The position numbers were made by a program, and so were the translations under genes. Shown here piece after piece: positions 44,331-56,582 of a stretch of DNA of 64,000 nt; the first letter of the stretch is position 1; each line of letters opens with the position of its first letter. Source of the stretch: Chrysogorgia sp. JL179-B06. Lineage: Eukaryota > Cnidaria > Anthozoa > Scleralcyonacea > Chrysogorgiidae. A model generated the notes under the pieces. That model searched no databases. It had not been told where the DNA came from and saw only the letters and a program-made list of their open reading frames with translations. Location: contig JAYKKM010000222.1 in assembly GCA_035772405.1 (NCBI GenBank), positions 749,001-813,000 on the forward strand. The letters run 5' to 3'.

Positions 44331-45375
44331 ACCATCTGCTTCCATCTGCTACCGTCTGTTACCGTCTGCTACCATCTGCTACGATCTGTTACTACCTGCT
44401 ACCGTCTGTTACCGTCTGTTACCATCTGTACCATCGGTACCATCGGTACCATCCGTCCTACTCTCCATCTATTCTAAGTCCCCTACCATCTGTTACCGTC
44501 TGTTACCGTCTGCTACCATCTGTTACCGTCTGTTACCATCTGCTACCGTCTGTTACCGTCTGTTACCGTCTGCTACCATCTGCTACCGTCTGTTACCGTC
44601 TGTTACCATCTGCTTCCATCTGCTACCATCTGTTACCGTCTGTTACCATCTGCTTCCATCTGCTACCGTCTGTTACCGTCTGTTACCGTCTGCTACCATC
44701 TGCTACCGTCTGTTACCATCTGCTTCCATCTGCTACCATCTGTTACCGTCTGTTACCATCTGCTACCATCTGCTACGATCTGTTACTACCTGCTACCGTC
44801 TGTCACCGACTGTTACCATCCGCACCATCGGTACCATCGGTGCCATCGGTACCATCCGTCCTACTCTCCATCTATTCTAAGTCCCCTACCATCTGTTACA
44901 ATCTGTTACTGTCTGTTACCGTCTGTTACCATCTGCTTCCATCTGCTACCGTCTGCTACGATCTGTTACTACCTGCTACCGTCTGTTACCGACTGTTACC
45001 ATCTGCACCATCGGTACTATCGGTACCATCGGTAGCAGCCGTCCTACTCTCCATCTATTCTAAGTCCCCTACCATCTGTTACAATCTGTTACCGTCTGTT
45101 ACCGTCTGTTACCATCTGCTTCCATCTGCTACCGTCTGTAACCGTCTGTTACCATCTGCTTCCATCTGCTACCGTCTGTTACCGTCTGCTTCCATCTGCT
45201 ACCGTCTGTCACCGTCTGCTACCATCTGCTACGATCTGTTACTACCTGCTACCGTCTGTTACCGACTGTTACCATCTGCACCATCGGTACCATCGGTACC
45301 ATCGGTAGCATCCGTCCTACTCTCCATCTATTCTAAGTCCCCTACCATCTGTTACAATCTGTTACCGTCTGTTAT
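44331..45375 (+). repeat. Decamer satellite ACCRTCTGYT with higher-order blocks
   Basis: More than 90 units of a 10-base word (ACCATCTGCT, ACCGTCTGTT and similar). Blocks of GGTACCATC words and a spacer CCGTCCTACTCTCCATC recur about every 200-450 bases at about 44,420, 44,830, 45,010 and 45,280. Long frames through it reflect the period, not a gene. Confidence 0.95.
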
Positions 45376-45456
45376 TATACTGTATTTGTTTTTTGGCGAA
45401 GTTTAATAAATAAAAAATAAAAAATAAAAATATTAAGATTTGTTTGATATGTAAAT

Positions 45457-45660
45457 CAGAGGTGTAGCCAGATGGGGGGGGGGGGGGGGGGGGGGGGGGG
45501 CGTAGGGCCTGGCAAAATTCCTGCCCTCCCCCGCCCTGGCAAAATAAGTGGGCCCCCTGAGAAAATTTGTACTCTTGGCTCTTCATTTTCCTCAGTTAGG
45601 CTTCCCCCCTAGGTTTTTCCTGGCCGGCCGCCTTGACAGAAAATCCTGGCTATGCCTCTG
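45457..45660. mobile_element. hAT-type MITE with 8-bp target duplication
   Basis: CAGAGGTGTAGCCAG and CTGGCTATGCCTCTG are terminal inverted repeats. Perfect 8-base duplications ATGTAAAT lie at 45449-45456 and 45661-45668. A 27-base G run sits at 45474-45500. Confidence 0.9.
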
Positions 45661-45928
45661 ATGTAAATGTCCTCATTTTGACATCACGCTGCATAATGAC
45701 TTATTGAAGAAGCCTGTAAATAGACCTTATTAAAAAATGGCCACTGATTTAATATTCTTTTATATGCATATAAATTGGCCCTTATGACCTCGTTATCGTG
45801 CAAGAAATTCAAAATAATTTTTACTCTAAAACGAGGTCATAACGGCAAAATTATGAAAGTATGCCTACGTTTTTGAGTGCTTTAATTTAATAATCCCAAA
45901 GATATATATACACGCTTTTTCAGTAAGT

Positions 45929-45932
<4 letters not shown>

Positions 45933-45988
<56 letters not shown>

Positions 45989-46015
45989 TTATATATATAT
46001 ATATATATATATATA
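45933..46015. repeat. (TA)n microsatellite
   Basis: TA alternation with one CTTT interruption near 45,987. Confidence 0.9.
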
Positions 46016-46357
46016 GTGTGACATCACAGTGAGGATCCGGCCTTTACATATCAAACAAATCTTAATCAGTGCAGGTACTGTATATTGCAACCCAAAAAAT
46101 TAAACACCTGAGTTATTTAAACAAATTAATGGGTTATACATGTATATATTTTTAAGTAAAATAACTAATTATAGCACTACGCTATGACGGCGGGCGAGGG
46201 GTTGTTGCGTATACGTATTTCTAGTTGATATTATCATAATGTGTTTTGTTCGGGAAATTGAGAAGCACAAGTAAAAGCCGGTTTGTTGGGCTTTCAGAAA
46301 ATGTATAGCTTTGCAAACAGTTATGGTTATTTCAAGAGATATCAATAGAACAAAGAG

Positions 46358-47610
46358 GTGGTTCAATTTTCGATGTTTTCAGCCTGTCAGGAAATTGTTA
46401 AGAACTATTTATACGATCTCCAGCATGGTTTCCGCTGTAATAGGTCATGTGTTACTCAACTTCTTAATATATTTCACGACATTGGTAGTACCCTTGATGC
46501 TGGTAAAGAAATTGACCTCATATATCTTGATTTTGCTAAAGCTTTTGACTCTGTCTCTCATAGTAAACTCTTATCCAAGCTGAAAACTTATGGAATTTCC
46601 GGTCCTCTTCTTAAATGGTTTGCCGATTATCTTCATGATCGGAAACAGCGTGTTGTTGTTGAGTTTCCTCGTCGTAACTCAGTGTTAAGTCTGGTGTGCC
46701 GCAAGGTAGTGTGATAGGTCCTCTTCTTTTTATTCTCTATGTTAATGACCTTCCGGAGGTAACCAGCAACAGTACTGTTGCTCTTTTTGCTGATGACAGC
46801 AAGTGCTTTCGCTCAATTGAGCCACCAGCGGATAGAGATCTCGTGCAGCTTGATCTCGATGCTATGACCAACTGGTCACAGCCCTGGAAAATGAAATTTA
46901 ATGTGTCTAAAACTCTTTTAGTAAGGATATCCCGAACACGTACTCAATCTAGTCATTCCTACCACCTCAATAACGAATCAGTTAAAAGTGTAACAAATCA
47001 AACCGATTTGGGTGTGGTCATCAGCAATAACCTTAAGTGGTCCCCCCATATCGTTAAATGTGTTGCTAAAGCCAATCGTATGCTTGGGTTTCTTCGCAGG
47101 AACTGTACTCAAATGTCATATGTCCGTTGCCATCGTCTACTTTATTTAGCGCTCGTCCGTTCTCACTTGTCTTACGGTAGTGAAATCTGGTCTCCACAGG
47201 ATAAGTCACGTGACCTTTCACTTCTTGAGGGTGTTCAGAGACGAGCCACTAAATTCATACTCCAAGATTATGAATCGTCTTACCCAGAAGTCTTAAAAAG
47301 CTTAACTTATTACCGATATCATATTGGCTTGAAATTAAGGATCTTCTCTTGTTTTTTTAAGTGCAAACAAGGTCTCTACGATCTAGATATCTCCCGTTTT
47401 GTTACTTTTGCTTCTAACCGCTCGTCTCGCACTCGTTCAAGTCAAAACAACTTGCTTGAAGCCAATCCTTGTAGGACTTCTCTTTTTAGAAATTCTTTTT
47501 TCAACAGAATTGTATTTCTCTGGAACGATATCTCTCCGATAGTTCGTAATAGTACTTCTGTTTCCATTTTTAAACATGAACTTTATATTCACTATACTCT
47601 TCTAAGTTAG
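46358..47610 (+). pseudogene. LINE reverse transcriptase, frameshifted
   Basis: The first frame (46358-46714) carries HGFRCNRSC and IYLDFAKAFDSVSHSKLL (catalytic D, motif A). A one-base shift near 46,690 leads to the second frame (to 47610) with PQGSVIGPLLFILYVNDLP and LFADDSK (motif C), then thumb and C-terminal sequence ending in a stop. RNA-templated DNA synthesis is the family role; the copy is truncated and broken. Confidence 0.9.
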
Positions 47611-47897
47611 ACTCCAATTTCGATGTTTATAGACTGCGCACCTGGAAAAGTTTCTGTTCTAAATGTCGTTCTTTCAATCCAAGTTGTTGCTCTTAAATCT
47701 TGATTCGTATGTCATGTGTGTATTAGTTTTTTTATTGTGTTTTTAAATATGTTTATTATGTAATTTTTTGTTCGGTTGGTCTTCATATGGGACTCCTGTC
47801 CTGTTGATCATTCCTTCAATCATGTTCAAGTATTGCACTCTTTATTTACTGTATATTTGCATTCTTGTATGGTTGTAAAGTTAATAAATAAATAAAT

Positions 47898-48185
47898 AAA
47901 CAATGTATTTGCTCGTCAGGGCCATGTATTTGCTCGTTAGGGAAATGCATTTGCTTTAGGGCAATGTATTTACTCTTTAGGACAATGTATTTGCTCGTTA
48001 GGGCAATGTATTTGCTCGTCAGGGCAATGTATTTGTTCGTCAGGGCAATGTATTTGCTCGTTAGGGCAATGTATTTGCTTGTTAGGGTAATACATTTGCT
48101 CGTCAGGGCTATTTACTCGTCAGGGCAATATATTTTCTCGTTAAGGTAATGATATTTGCTCCTCAGGGTATGTATTTGCTCTTCC
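47898..48185 (+). repeat. 21-bp minisatellite, right part
   Basis: Continuation of the 43,775 array: about 12 units with more divergence toward the right end. Confidence 0.9.
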
Positions 48186-48270
48186 TTACATGACCGACCT
48201 TATATGGAATACGTACTACAGTATAAATCCAGATGAGTGTCTATCAACGAGCTTTCGCGAAAATTCTTAC

Positions 48271-48358
48271 CTGGTTGGTCCCATTCTCCTAACCGCCTCT
48301 GGTCACCAGACAATGGCATCGTCAATGGCATCGTCAATGGCATCCCGGAAGGCACTCC
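48271..48358 (-). CDS. Host gene exon B, copy 1
   Basis: On the minus strand an acceptor (CTTAACAG) precedes GGAGTGCCTTCC and a donor follows (CCAG|GTAAGAATT). 88 bases, starting in phase 0 and ending in phase 1. It reads GVPSGMPLTMPLTMPLSG then EWDQP, with a small internal 12-base duplication absent from copy 2. No known domain; probably a disordered Met/Pro-rich segment. Confidence 0.6.
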
Positions 48359-48849
48359 CTGTTAAGATACACAACTTGTTAAGGTACATTTAGATATTTA
48401 ATCGGCCCAATTTATGGTTGAGATGAATGTTAAGGAAGAGAAATTGTCCACGGAATGATTTGTGGGCTCATAATCCGTACTCTTCTTCCTATTTCCTCTT
48501 AATTACCATGTATCTAAACCATAAATCTGCCTGATTAATCGCAGTGTGTAAAGTACCTTTAGATATATTTTATATAGACTCTCAGAGAACAAGAATATTG
48601 TAATTTAAACTTTTTATAATTTATAATTTGAATTTTAAGCATTTCCAGGTTTTGATCTGTTCAGTCGAGTTCAAAATGCAAAACGACACAGTTGAAAACG
48701 TTTTCAATAACGAAAATGGTTATTATCAGAAGCAATTGTCGATTTCGTGTTCTGCCTTTTGGGATATATCATTTTTCGTATGTATCTTGTATCGTGTGTG
48801 TATTTCCGATTAAAGTAGCTAAAAAATGTTCACTGAGAATAATACTCAC

Positions 48850-48974
48850 CGTTCCTCCATGCATTGGTATTCCCGGGCGGAGTTCATCTCTGGATAAACT
48901 TCTCGGAGGCAGACCTTGATCCATAAAACAAGAAGTGCTAGGTTGCGGTGGCTGAAGAATGCGATCAGCTGGTT
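48850..48974 (-). CDS. Host gene exon A, copy 1
   Basis: Acceptor TGCTTCTTAG, 125 bases, donor ACG|GTGAGT. Starts in phase 1 and ends in phase 0, so it joins exon B in frame. It reads PADRILQPPQPSTSCFMDQG then SRDELRPGIPMHGG. Unrecognised, proline-rich. Confidence 0.6.
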
Positions 48975-49062
48975 CTAAGAAGCATACAAAATATATCAAG
49001 AAATAAAATCAACCCTCAACATGATTAACCTACAGTACTGAGTTGACGGAAAATTGTTGACT

Positions 49063-49130
49063 CGAGCGTGATTTGAACTCACACCTTCAGGATTCAGGTC
49101 TACTGCTCTACCAGTAGTTGATCAGTAGGA
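49063..49130 (-). repeat. tRNA-like SINE core
   Basis: Minus-strand ACTGGTAGAGCAGTAG and GAGTTCAAATCACG resemble A and B boxes. The same core recurs at 53,326-53,392 next to exon A copy 2. Confidence 0.5.
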
Positions 49131-49680
49131 TCCTATCAGGAAAATTTAAGATCCTGTCATTAATATTCAAGATCCTGAACAGGATCCTATCAAGAATAAT
49201 CTAAGATCCTGTCATTAATATTCAAGATACTGAACAGGATCCTATCAAGGATAATCTAAGATCCTGTCATTAATATTCAAGATCCTGAACAGGATCCTAT
49301 CAGGAAAATTTAAGATCCTGTTATTAATATTCAAGATCCTGAACAGGATCCTATCAGGAAAATCTAAGATCCTGTCATTAATATTCAAGATCTAGCTTAA
49401 TGACAGGATCTTGCTCAGACAGGGTTAGGATGAAGTTAGGATCCTGTTCAGACAGGATCTTAGATTTTCCTGCTAAGATCCTGTTCAAGATGCTGAACAG
49501 GATCCTATGTTCAAGATCCTGAACAGGATCCTATCCTGAACAGGATCCTTGCTTCAAGATCCTGAACAGGATCCTATCAAGGAAAATCTAAGATCCTGTC
49601 ATTAATATTCAAGATTCTGAACAGGATCCTATCAGGAAAATCTAAGAAGCTGTCATTAATATTCAAGATCCTGAACAGGA
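49130..49680. repeat. 55-bp tandem repeat rich in AGGATCCT
   Basis: Units contain AAGATCCTGTCATTAATATT, then AAGATCCTGAACAGGATCC. There are about seven copies with an inverted, disordered stretch near 49,390-49,560. Confidence 0.9.
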
Positions 49681-50660
49681 TTAGTGTTTGTGATTATCCC
49701 TTCACAAGAAGAATAACGATAGACCAACTTCGTCTGGTTGTCTTGCCATTTGTCCACGACTCCACTTGAGAGACTAGGCAGTCGATAGTCAATAGTCCCT
49801 TGGAGAAGCGTCACTTATAGGTCCTTCGCGATTGAGATCTCACAATTTTTTCGAAGTTATGTTATTACTTATCGCGCAACAAAACACCTCTCCTATTTGT
49901 GCAATGCAATGTTTATTTTTTTACTGAAGCTTAATTAGTGCATACCTTTTCATTTGTTGTTTTGCGAACTGCTAAGTAAACAATGTCAATCATGCTAATG
50001 AGGTTCGTACGCTTTTATTAATAGGATTTTGGAAGGAGTTCCTTTCGCCAAACTCCCGCCTAGAAACTAGGCTAGTGATAAAATAGTTCGAGTCGTTGGT
50101 GAAAAGTTCGAATTGGAGAAACTAATTCAAAATTACTCAGGCCGCGACAATTGAAGAGAGTGGAGAAAACATCGGACGTTTTGGGAACTGTTTTCTAGCT
50201 GCCATTCAATGTTGTCGGCAACCGAGAGAGAAACTGCGCGCATTTCTCATTCCAACAAGGTTAGATAAATACGCTTGTTATGTTCATTTTAATTTGTATG
50301 AGCAATTACTAGTTTAAAAAGCGGGGCGGATGCGGATGTAGCCTGCGTGCAGATAATGATGATTGCTGAGAACACAGAAAATGCAAGTGAGGGCGTAAAA
50401 CGAACATGAGAAAGTTATAATTTCACATTCTGTCATCTGAAAAAACTGTGGATTTCATGTCACATGCTTCAAACCATAAGACGTTTACATGAAATATTTT
50501 GTTTGTCCTATCATCCCACCAAGCAGGATAGGTATACAAACACCCCCATGGTCACACCAGTTATTGACGTCGTGAAAACCGATTCTACTTCAGTTATGCG
50601 CTTCTTCCGATAAGAAGACATCTTTGCGTTTCTGTTTAAAGTTTCAATTGGCGCTAACGT
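49681..50660. other. Non-coding host DNA
   Basis: No supported feature; presumed intron between duplicated exon pairs. Confidence 0.45.
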
Positions 50661-50667
50661 TACTTTG

Positions 50668-51175
50668 TTGTATTTGCTCATTATGGAAATGTATTGGTTC
50701 ATTAGGGCAATGTATTTGCTCATTATGGCAATGTATTGGTTCATTAGGGCAATGTATTTGCTCATTATAGCAATGTATTGGTTCATTAGGGCAATGTATT
50801 TGCTCATTATGGCAATGTATTGGTTCATTAGGGCAATGTATTTGCTCATTATGGCAATGTATTGGTTCATTAGGGCAATGTATTCGCTCATTAGGGCAAT
50901 GTATTTGCTCATTAGGACAATGTATTTGCTCGTTTGTGGCATTGTGCAATGTATTTGCTCGATATAGAAATATATTTGCTCATTACGGCAATGTATTTGC
51001 TCGGCAGGGTAATGTATTTGCTCGTTAGGGCAATGTATTGGTTCATTAGGGCAATGTATTTGCTCGTTATGGCAATTGTATTTGCTCGTTAGGGCAATGT
51101 ATTTGCTCGTTAGGGCAATCTATTTGCTCGTTAGGGGAATGTATTTGCTCGTTAGGGCCATAATTTGCTTTCCAG
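50668..51175 (+). repeat. 21-bp minisatellite, second array with 42-bp higher-order unit
   Basis: The left part alternates ATGTATTTGCTCATTATGG with ATGTATTGGTTCATTAGGG, giving a 42-base unit repeated about five times. The right part returns to the simple unit. It lies at the same place relative to exon B as the first array. Confidence 0.95.
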
Positions 51176-51271
51176 GGATATGTACATTGTATTTGCTCTT
51201 CCTTAAATGTACTACAGTATACAGTAAGTCCAGATAAGGATCTATTAAAGAGCATTGGGGAAAATTCTTAC

Positions 51272-51347
51272 CTGGTTGGTTCCATTCTCCCAACTGCCTC
51301 TGGTCACCAGGCAATGGCATCATCATTGGCATCCCGGAAAGCATTCC
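51272..51347 (-). CDS. Host gene exon B, copy 2
   Basis: Acceptor AACAG, 76 bases, donor CCAG|GTAAGAATT, phase 0 to 1. It reads GMLSGMPMMMPLPGDQRQLG then EWNQP. Clearly homologous to 48271-48358. Confidence 0.6.
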
Positions 51348-52210
51348 CTGTTAAGATATACAACTTGTTGAGGTATATATTTACAACACTGCGATTAATG
51401 GTTTAGATGTACGTTAAGGACTAGAAATTGTCAGTGGAATGATTTGTGGGCTCATACTCCGTTTCTTCTTACTTACCATGCATCTAAACCATAAATCGTC
51501 CCGATTAATCGCAGTGTGTAAAAGTACTTTAAGGCCCGTTTACACAGGCGATTTTTACTGCTATTGTTCTGACCCTTACGTATGCGATATAGTGGATGAC
51601 TTTCTAAAGTATTGAACGTCATAGATCTGCACAAATGGTCCAATACATTTGTAAGATAATTCATTCGATCGCATGTGTTAAAAAGAGAAAAATCGCCTCA
51701 AAAATCTCCTATGTAAACGGGCCTTTAGATATATTTGATATACATTTAGAATGTAGATGTTCTGTGACCAAACAGATGAACTTATTGCAAAGCTCTCGAG
51801 AGGCAGACTGCAACTGGGTAAAAGACATACAAGTATTTGTTATATGGACGAAGGTGTTTTACTGGGAAGTAAAACACTCGTAGAACTCATACGTCACTAC
51901 ATCCGGGGCCAAGTGGCCTTCTTTTCCCTATGTAACGCTCGTGAGTGGCATATCGAAAATTTCCCGCCAATTTCATTCTTGTTCTGAAATGGCTACCAGT
52001 TCAAGGTTTGTTGACTTAAGCGAAGACGATATTAATAATTTCTGCGAGCAACAGGAACATTAAAACATTATACAGATATTCCTCTATATTAAGCTTAAAG
52101 CTAATTAATTGTTGTGTTGTTTCTTCATTGTTGTGTTATGTTTCATTAAATCCTTCATTAAAATAAAATTGCGTGTATTTGTGTCACTATGAATATGTCC
52201 ATATAATAAA

Positions 52211-52352
52211 AAGAACATTACACGGTGGCTCGAAGATATGGATTTTATGTTCTCGTGGCAAGAACAATATCTCACTTGTTCGCTGCGCTCACTCGTGAGA
52301 TATTGTTCTTGCCACTCGAACATAAAATCTATATCTTCTCGCCACCGTGTAA
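52211..52352. mobile_element. Foldback element
   Basis: ATTACACGGTGGC and its reverse complement bound two arms with a GCTGCGC centre. It lies inside the presumed intron of copy 2 and is absent from copy 1. Confidence 0.85.
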
Positions 52353-53110
52353 TATCCTCTATATATAGTAGGATTCCTTGAAGATATTTCACTCTAACCA
52401 AAAATGACTACAAAGTTCCTTACAAAGGCTATGTGCATACCATGTCGTTTTCGAGCGTTTTTAAGTTCATCATTTTAAATTTTATCGTTTTGACACTCTA
52501 GTCATAAGGTACATTGGAAAACGTTCCCATTATTATATGGAAATTTGTTGCCGCAAAAGCCTCTTATTATCATTTCTTTTCCAGACAAATGGAGTCTTAG
52601 CTTGTGAAACAATTCCATAAAATGTCTTCTGCTTTCTATTATATTAAAGCAGTTTTGCCCTCTCTGTTCGTCACGTGATACATATTTTTTTTGGCATGGT
52701 CGCGACACAAAGTCTGTTGCTTCTTTGGAAGTTAACACATTTTAAATCGTTATTGAATCTTGATAGGCTATATTATATTTTGTTTTATTGGTCGTTATAA
52801 CGATGTTGTGTTCTAACAATCAAGGATACCAGTTAAAGAACCAAGATCTCAGAGAACAAGAATATTATCATTTAAACTTTTAGTCGCCATCTTGAATTTT
52901 AAGCATTTCCAGGTTTTGATCTGTTCACTCGAGTTGAAAATGCAAAACGACACAGTTGAAAACGTTTTCAATAGCGAAAATGGTTATCAGAAGCAATTGT
53001 CGATTTCGTGTTCTGCCTTTTGGGATATATAATTTTCCGTATGTATCTTGTATCGTGTGTGTATTTCCAATTAAAGTAGTTAAAAAATGTTCGCTGAGAA
53101 TAATACTCAC

Positions 53111-53235
53111 CATTCCTCCATGCATTGCTATTCCCGGGTGGAGTTGATCTCTGGATAAACTTGTCGTAAGCAGACCTTGATCCATAAAACAAGAAGTGCT
53201 AGGTTGCTGTGACTGAAGAATGCGACCAGCTGGTC
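53111..53235 (-). CDS. Host gene exon A, copy 2
   Basis: 125 bases with acceptor and donor equal to copy 1 (CTTAG, GTGAGT) and the same phases. It reads PAGRILQSQQPSTSCFMDQG then SRDQLHPGIAMHGG. No stops in frame in either copy. Confidence 0.6.
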
Positions 53236-53325
53236 CTAAGAAGCATACAAAATATATCAAGAAATAAAATCAACTCTCAACATGATTAACCTACACTACT
53301 GAGTTGACGGAAAATTGTTGACCCG

Positions 53326-53392
53326 AGCGCGATTTGAACTCACACCTTCGGGATTCAGGTCCACTGCTCTAGCAGTAGTTGATCTACTGCAC
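53326..53392 (-). repeat. tRNA-like SINE core, copy 2
   Basis: Duplicate of 49,063-49,130, part of the larger duplicated segment. Confidence 0.5.
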
Positions 53393-53696
53393 CAAATTGG
53401 AACAGTCTGAGGATGATTCTGAAATATAATTGAAACACTACACATCCTTACAGATGATAATAAGCGGAAATATTTCGTGCACTTAAATTAATAAAATTAG
53501 CACACTGTCGCCAGTTGGCACGCTAGCTCCACTGGTAGAGCAACAGATCGGAATCCCGAAATATTTTCGTGATATATGAGTCTCCATTCTCCTTGTTACA
53601 TATTTTTTGAAAGAACAAGAATGAAGAACGTACAATGTTTCAAATTCTTGAAGTGATTTTTCTGATTCTTTCATACACTGTATAATACAGAATGCT

Positions 53697-54213
53697 GCAT
53701 AGGAGTAGGAACCCCCCCAAATTTATGAGCCCCCCCAAAAAAAATCAGGACAAACATTGCTAAATTTAATGTTTTTTCCCAATTGTATAAATAGGACTAT
53801 ATAGAATAGGAGAGAAGCTACTTAAGGTAATCTACCTACGGGCTTCATCTACACGAGATTTTACAAACGGGTGTAGCCTGAAGTGTTAGACAACTCCTAA
53901 AACTTTGCCATGCGAGTGTTACAGTAGATTCGTTCCCAGACCCTTCTGTCAGTACTGGGCGCAAAAAATGGCGTCACCTAGTAAGAGGCAGCAGGCAACT
54001 CTTAGATTCATTTGAACTATGCTCGCTGTGGAATTAGATGAAAAAGTTTGCTCAAATTGCTGCAAATTGTCTTTCCAAGCTTCTAGATTTCAAACATTTC
54101 CGTGGGAGAACCCCCCACCCCCTCAAAATGCAGTCACTGATTACCTGTTTGTCGACTTCAGCACCCACTCCCCCCCCCCCCCCCCCAACGTTAAATTCGT
54201 TCCTACGCCTCTG
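53697..54213. mobile_element. hAT-like MITE (probable)
   Basis: CATAGGAGTAGGAAC and GTTCCTACGCCTCTG are near-matching inverted ends; flanking GAATGCTG and GTATGCTT could be a decayed 8-base duplication. Contains a 17-base C run at 54170-54186. Confidence 0.6.
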
Positions 54214-54746
54214 GTATGCTTGAAAATTATTGAAAAAACGGGATAAGCGTGTGTTTTCGTCAGTTATCCAAAGGTTAAATCCTCAACATGGGGCATTACC
54301 CCAACATTTCATCCATTTACTATAAGTCCTTGACAAATTTATTAGTACAGTAGCTGATTTAGCTTCCTTAGTTAGTTTTTCTATGTTATTTCGTCCCTAT
54401 AACACTTGGTTACATCTTGAATTAGTATTGCAGAATAATTCTGCAATGATGCGCAGAAAAGCTGCGCAATTCAAAACTGAGGAATCACCTTAATAGTGTC
54501 GATGGCTTGTATAAAATATACTCCTAGAAAAACTTTTTCTTTACCATATCATTTTATTTATGTCCTCGTACGAAATGCAGAAAACGAGACATACAGTATC
54601 AGGCATTGCGAAAATGGACCTTACTAAAAAATGGCAACTGGGACATTTAACCACAATTCATTGCGCTCATCAAACATTCTTCCTCGCAGTAACATAAGAA
54701 GATAGGGTTTCAAAATGACTAAATTTAGCAAAGAAGCTTTCAGCTC
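54214..54746. other. Non-coding host DNA
   Basis: No supported feature. Confidence 0.5.
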
Positions 54747-56198
54747 AGGGGCGGATCTAGGGGTAGTCAAATCGGTCACGCGACTAACGTAGAAATTGCA
54801 TAGTCATAAATTAACTCGGTTAATTATATTCAAATCGCGGTCCAGTAATTAATTATTCCAGGTGTCAAATTTCGTTCAGCGCTGACTTTTCCCAAAGCAA
54901 TATAGCTTAGTCAAACCAGCGGTCTTACGCGTGAGCAGTGACTAACTTGTTGCCGAATCTAGCTATTTGATTGGTCCACAGTCAATGTTGACCACTTTCC
55001 GGGGAGTTCTGACCGCCTTTGAGCGGTCAGGGGCTCATAAACAAGCTATATGATTGGCTAATTCGAAAAATATCTGAATAGTCATTGGCTGTATTTTTTT
55101 GGTTAGTCATGACTTATCGCAGCGTGGGGTATATGCTTCAGAGTTCAGCATAATATTACTACGGCCTTTCTGATCGAAGCTTGACTACGTACGAAGGTTC
55201 AATTTCCGACTTGTCAGAGTAAATCAGATTATCAGAGCATACTGCTATAGTGCTATGTCTGCGGGAAGTATTTCATACGAAACCGTACTTTGAAAATGAA
55301 GATCGGGAAAATCTCCGAGATATTTATGCTGGTCTAAAGCAACGAATCGACGCGTTGCCAAACGTCTCGCTCGAGGAGCTCATGAGCGCCATCAACAACA
55401 CGAGCTTGACGCTCAGTAGAAATTTCGCTGCCGAATCGTACATCCCCAAGCATGTTCGAGACGACAAGAAGATTTCCTGTCGACGAACTACTCAGTGCGG
55501 TAAACAGCACTTCAAGCTTTCTTAGCAGGAATTTTGGCGCAGAGAAACTAATCCAAAAGATGTCCGCGATCGGAAAGGCAAGGGTTGTACGGGCCACGGC
55601 GATCATGTACAGTAAATGTATATATTGATTGATAAACTACTGTCTTACTAGTCTTAAACTAGTGTATTGATAATCTAGTATTGCTATTGCGAATTGTGCG
55701 TCTCTGGCCGTATCGTTGCTCAATTACCATATAACATATATTTACATATATACCGTCGACAAAACGACGATTAAGATTAAGCTATATTCGATTCGAGTTT
55801 ACCGGTTCCGTGTAACCTATATTTAAGCGTTTCGTATTGATTTTAAAAAGGTTTAAACTTCATATTGACCGATTGTTGTTGAACCTCGTTGTCTGGTGTA
55901 TGAAATACGACCTGGCTATTCATTACTTTTGACAGGAAGTTGAGAATAAATAATTCATGTTTTATCAAAGTTCGAATTGGACAAAAAAACTTAATAAAAA
56001 TAATAAAATGTTTCATAAAAACATGTTTGAAAACATTAAAACAAATGCTCAAAAGTGCTGTCAGATTGCGGGAAATGCCATTTCAGAGACCGAAATTCAA
56101 CAAATTTTCGGGGGAGAATGCCCCCGTACCCCCCTACAGATGTGTACCCCGCCATTTTGACTAAGGTATAAAAATTCCTAGCTGATCCGCCCCTGGAT
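54747..56198. mobile_element. hAT-like non-autonomous element
   Basis: Ends CAGGGGCGGATCTAG and its inverted partner GATCCGCCCCTG at about 56,185. The 91-codon frame inside at 55250-55525 is unrecognised. Target duplication not clear. Confidence 0.5.
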
Positions 56199-56321
56199 GA
56201 ATCACGTTGTCAACAATTACTAAGTACAGTAACATGGTAGAGTAATACAATACTTGCTCGGTGGCTCAAGGTTCACGTACAGCGGTGGTTTAATGTTCCT
56301 AACTTGCACTCAATGTACCCG

Positions 56322-56582
56322 TCCCTCACGTTGTAAACCACAAACTACGGAATTATAAGCAATAAATCATTGGATTGTAACCAACCCCCAAACAACAAAG
56401 ATCCTAATCCTAACCCCTCACCTAATGACTTTTCTAACCCAAACCCCCCGCGTCACAAAGCTCGTTAGGAGGGGGTTAGTGTTATGATCTTTGTTGTTCT
56501 GGAGTTGGTTACAATCCAATAATTTACTGCTTACTATACAATGCTTTAACAATTCCAGTAATTTGTGGCTTACAACGTGCGG
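56322..56582. mobile_element. Foldback element
   Basis: ACGTTGTAAACCACAAA and TTTGTGGCTTACAACGT are the outer ends; ATTGGATTGTAACCAAC recurs inverted inside. Confidence 0.75.

Larger units (their letters stand above)
44177..47897 (+). mobile_element. CR1/Jockey-type LINE fragment inserted in the minisatellite
   Basis: It begins with the endonuclease-RT linker region and ends with the tail TTAATAAATAAATAAATAAAC at about 47,880-47,898, directly against minisatellite units on both sides. Interior pieces are broken by a decamer repeat and a hAT-like MITE. Confidence 0.7.
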
